A DNA stretch of 64,000 bases from Bernardetia sp. MNP-M8. GTDB taxonomy: Bacteria; Bacteroidota; Bacteroidia; Cytophagales; Bernardetiaceae. The position numbers and the translations under genes were made by a program. The stretch lies in the NCBI RefSeq assembly GCF_037126285.1, contig NZ_CP147012.1, forward strand, positions 4,920,676-4,984,675, given 5' to 3'. Below, piece by piece: positions 62,128 through 64,000 of this stretch (its first letter is position 1; each line of letters opens with the position of its first letter). The notes below the pieces were generated by a model. It had not been told where the DNA came from. It was given only the letters and a program-made list of their open reading frames with translations, and did no database searches.

Positions 62128-63492
62128 ATGAATATACATTTTATCGGAATCGGAGGAAGCGTTATGCACAATATCGCTATTAGAGAAAAAATAAATGGAA
62201 ATAAAGTTACAGGTTCGGATGATGCGTGGTATGACCCATCTGAAAATCGTTTGAGAGAACATGGCTTACTTCCCCAAAAGGCAGGTTGGTTTCCAGAAAA
62301 TATTACTCCTGATTTGGATAAAATAGTGTTAGGAATGCACGCAAAAGCAGATAATCCAGAACTTTTGAAGGCACAAGAACTAGGTTTAAAAATTTATTCA
62401 TACCCAGAATATATTTATTCCCTTTCTGAAAACAAAGAACGTGTAGTAATTGCAGGAAGTCATGGCAAAACCACTATTACAGCTATGATTATGCACACAT
62501 TAAGACTTCAAAGTTATGATTTTGATTATTTAATTGGTGCGTATGTAGAAGGCTTTGATTCAACAGTGCGTTTATCTGATGCCCCTATTATTATCATTGA
62601 AGGCGACGAATATCAAACTTCTCCTTTAGACAAAACACCTAAATTTTTACATTACAATCATCATATTGGCGTTATTAGTGGAATTGCTTGGGATCACGCT
62701 AATGTGTATCCTGATTTTGAAGGCTATAAAAATCAGTTTCGTTTGTTTGCTGAAAACTCAGTAAAAGCAGGCGCACTTATTTATAATGAAGAAGACAAAT
62801 TGGTAAAAGAAATAGTAGAAGATAATGAAAATATTCATTTTGATACCATTCAGTTGCCTTATAGAACACATCCATCAAGCGTACAGGAAGGAAAAACATT
62901 TTTGAAAACAGAACTGGGACAAATGGAAGTTTCTGTTTTTGGAGAGCATAATATGTCAAATCTGAATGCTGCAAAAGTTGTTTGTAGAAGGCTAGGAATA
63001 AGAGAAAGTCAGTTTTATGATGCCATGATGTCTTTTAGAGGAGCTTCCAAACGTCTTGAACTCGTAGGAGAAAATGATCAAATGCACGTTTTTAAAGACT
63101 TTGCTCACTCACCTTCTAAAGTAGAAGCAACTATAAAAGCAGTAAAAAAACAATATCCAAAACAGCGTTTGACAGCTTGTATGGAACTTCACACATTCAG
63201 TAGTTTGAATCAAGATTTTATACAAGAATATGCAAATACTGCAAATAACGCTGATACAGCAGCAGTTTATTATAACCCTGAATATGTGGCAGCAAAAGGA
63301 TTACCTGCCATTTCTAAACAAGATTTGAAAGATGCTTTCAAAAGACAAGATTTAGAAGTATTTACTACAATTGATGAATTAGAATCTTTTTTAGTAGCTC
63401 AAAATTGGAAACAAAACAATCTTTTGATTATGTCCTCTGGAAAAATGGGAGGAATGAACATTGAAAGTTTGGCTAATCAACTTTTAGGATAA
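62128..63492 (+). CDS. mpl: Murein peptide ligase Mpl (Mur ligase family)
   Basis: 454 aa. An N-terminal nucleotide-sugar domain (IHFIGIGGSVMHNIAI) is followed by the ATPase P-loop GSHGKTT (about 111-117) and a C-terminal Mur ligase domain (FKDFAHSPSKVEATIKAV). IEGDEYQTSPLDKTPKFLHY, with the DEY variation typical of Mpl rather than MurC, supports UDP-N-acetylmuramate:L-Ala-gamma-D-Glu-meso-Dap ligase. It recycles murein tripeptide. The absence of other mur genes nearby favours Mpl over MurC. Confidence 0.9.
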   Translation: MNIHFIGIGGSVMHNIAIREKINGNKVTGSDDAWYDPSENRLREHGLLPQKAGWFPENITPDLDKIVLGMHAKADNPELLKAQELGLKIYSYPEYIYSLSENKERVVIAGSHGKTTITAMIMHTLRLQSYDFDYLIGAYVEGFDSTVRLSDAPIIIIEGDEYQTSPLDKTPKFLHYNHHIGVISGIAWDHANVYPDFEGYKNQFRLFAENSVKAGALIYNEEDKLVKEIVEDNENIHFDTIQLPYRTHPSSVQEGKTFLKTELGQMEVSVFGEHNMSNLNAAKVVCRRLGIRESQFYDAMMSFRGASKRLELVGENDQMHVFKDFAHSPSKVEATIKAVKKQYPKQRLTACMELHTFSSLNQDFIQEYANTANNADTAAVYYNPEYVAAKGLPAISKQDLKDAFKRQDLEVFTTIDELESFLVAQNWKQNNLLIMSSGKMGGMNIESLANQLLG

Positions 63493-63499
63493 CTTTTTA

Positions 63500-63536
63500 A
63501 AACCTTGTTCTGCACTGATTAGAACAAGGTTTTTCT
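63500..63536 (+). terminator. Terminator of mpl
   Basis: Stem AAAACCTTGTTCT / AGAACAAGGTTTT with a GCACTGATT-type loop and T residues after. Confidence 0.9.
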
Positions 63537-63585
63537 ATTAATTTTGTTGCTCTTCAGAATTTAAAAATACTTCACACTTCATTAA

Positions 63586-63752
63586 TACACTGTTTCAAAA
63601 GTTTTATTGCATTTTGTTGTGCATTCAGTTCCTCAGAACTGAATGTTTCGCTTCCTCAGAAGCGTGATTTATTTGCTTGAATCACGCTTCTGAGGAAGCA
63701 TTTCGTTCAACTCCCCAGAGTTGAACACACAAAAAGCATTGTAAACAGTGTA
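63586..63752. mobile_element. MITE-like element, family A, copy 3 (inverted)
   Basis: 167 bp with ends TACACTGTTTCAAAAG and AAACAGTGTA, flanked by TTAA. The cargo is the same as copies 1 and 2, but read in the opposite orientation (TTCAGTTCCTCAGAACTGAA first, GTTCAACTCCCCAGAGTTGA last). Confidence 0.85.
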
Positions 63753-63775
63753 TTAATAAATTATGAACTTTATGA

Positions 63776-63807
63776 TTTTAGTTGCAAAAGATGGTTGCAA
63801 CTAAATT
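63776..63807 (-). terminator. Terminator of the OmpA-family gene
   Basis: ATTTAGTTGCAA and TTGCAACTAAAA pair on the minus strand around CCATCT, 17 bases after the stop. Confidence 0.75.
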
Positions 63808-63823
63808 CATAAAGAACCAATTA

Positions 63824-64000
63824 TTATTTCTCCAAAAGTTCAAAAATTTCATCTAGTTTGGGCAGAACTACAATTTCTATTCTTCTATTTTCACTTTTCC
63901 CTTCTGCTGTCTTATTACTTGCAATAGGTAAATGTTCGCCATGTCCTGCTGCTACAATACTTTGAGGAGCAATGCCATTTTCTACCAACAATTGTACTAC
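63824..64000 (-). CDS. C-terminus of an OmpA-family peptidoglycan-binding protein, partial
   Basis: The frame is open from the window end to TAA at 63824-63826 (59 codons visible). VVQLLVENGIAPQSIVAAGH, GEHLPIASNKTAEGKSENRR and IEIVVLP are the last part of the OmpA C-terminal domain, including the Arg of ENRRIEI, which lines the diaminopimelate pocket. The N-terminal part (barrel, lipoprotein or MotB-like) is outside the window. Confidence 0.88.
   Translation of the reverse strand, partial: VVQLLVENGIAPQSIVAAGHGEHLPIASNKTAEGKSENRRIEIVVLPKLDEIFELLEK

Overview
This window comes from an AT-rich member of the Bacteroidota, most likely a marine or aquatic Cytophagales-type gliding bacterium (Flexibacter/Bernardetia-like). 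The lineage call is inference. It rests on a type IX secretion C-terminal sorting domain at the left edge, many lipoproteins with Bacteroidota-type lipoboxes, a two-component propeller protein, methylmalonyl-CoA epimerase, Mpl, NqrF, a LysRS with a C-terminal tail, and LytS/LytTR signalling. No rRNA, tRNA or CRISPR array was found.

Layout. 1-11 kb: the end of a T9SS cargo protein, superoxide dismutase, a YvbH-like PH-domain protein, an unpartnered ABC ATPase, an ankyrin lipoprotein, an RlaP-type nucleotidyltransferase, an ABM monooxygenase, a patatin and a large PAS/GAF sensor. 11-18.6 kb: a DUF1573 protein, a lipoprotein, an NlpC/P60 hydrolase, an Fe-S/thiol cluster (sufE, DUF59, bacilliredoxin), transposon debris, Mce and a TonB-like protein. 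18.9-29 kb: an ammonium transporter, a single-chain type IIG restriction-modification enzyme followed by a 0.97-kb tandem array, a LytS/LytTR pair and a serine hydrolase. 29-36 kb: lysS, argS, a transposon graveyard and pdxA. 36-44 kb: a TPR-SpoIIE phosphatase, an ABC exporter, TatD and asparaginase. 44-64 kb: nqrF and nuoB standing apart from their operons, DUF349, an EamA transporter, GH25 and DUF4846 proteins, TrmN6, a giant propeller-SpoIIE sensor, DinD, small membrane proteins, Mpl and the C-terminus of an OmpA-family protein.

The least ordinary part is the repetitive DNA. (1) Directly after the type IIG gene, seven copies of a palindromic module alternate with copies of the last ~20 codons of that gene. 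(2) At least four MITE-like families occur: three copies with TACACTGTTTC ends, two with TTATCACGGTTA ends, one with TA duplications, and one inserted in a degenerate transposase with a perfect 8-bp target duplication. (3) A 294-bp sequence occurs twice in opposite orientation, 18.5 kb apart, each copy beside a dead transposase. (4) Short reiterated words abut the start codons of several genes. (5) A pair of TTTGCA half-sites with identical 21-bp spacing precedes both the lytS-lytTR operon and the serine hydrolase gene, suggesting a small regulon.

Most genes are single housekeeping or signalling units. The operon-like runs are sufE-DUF59-brxA, lytS-lytTR (overlapping), lysS/argS, DUF423-TPR, and the two adjacent minus-strand envelope genes at 49.8-51.6 kb.
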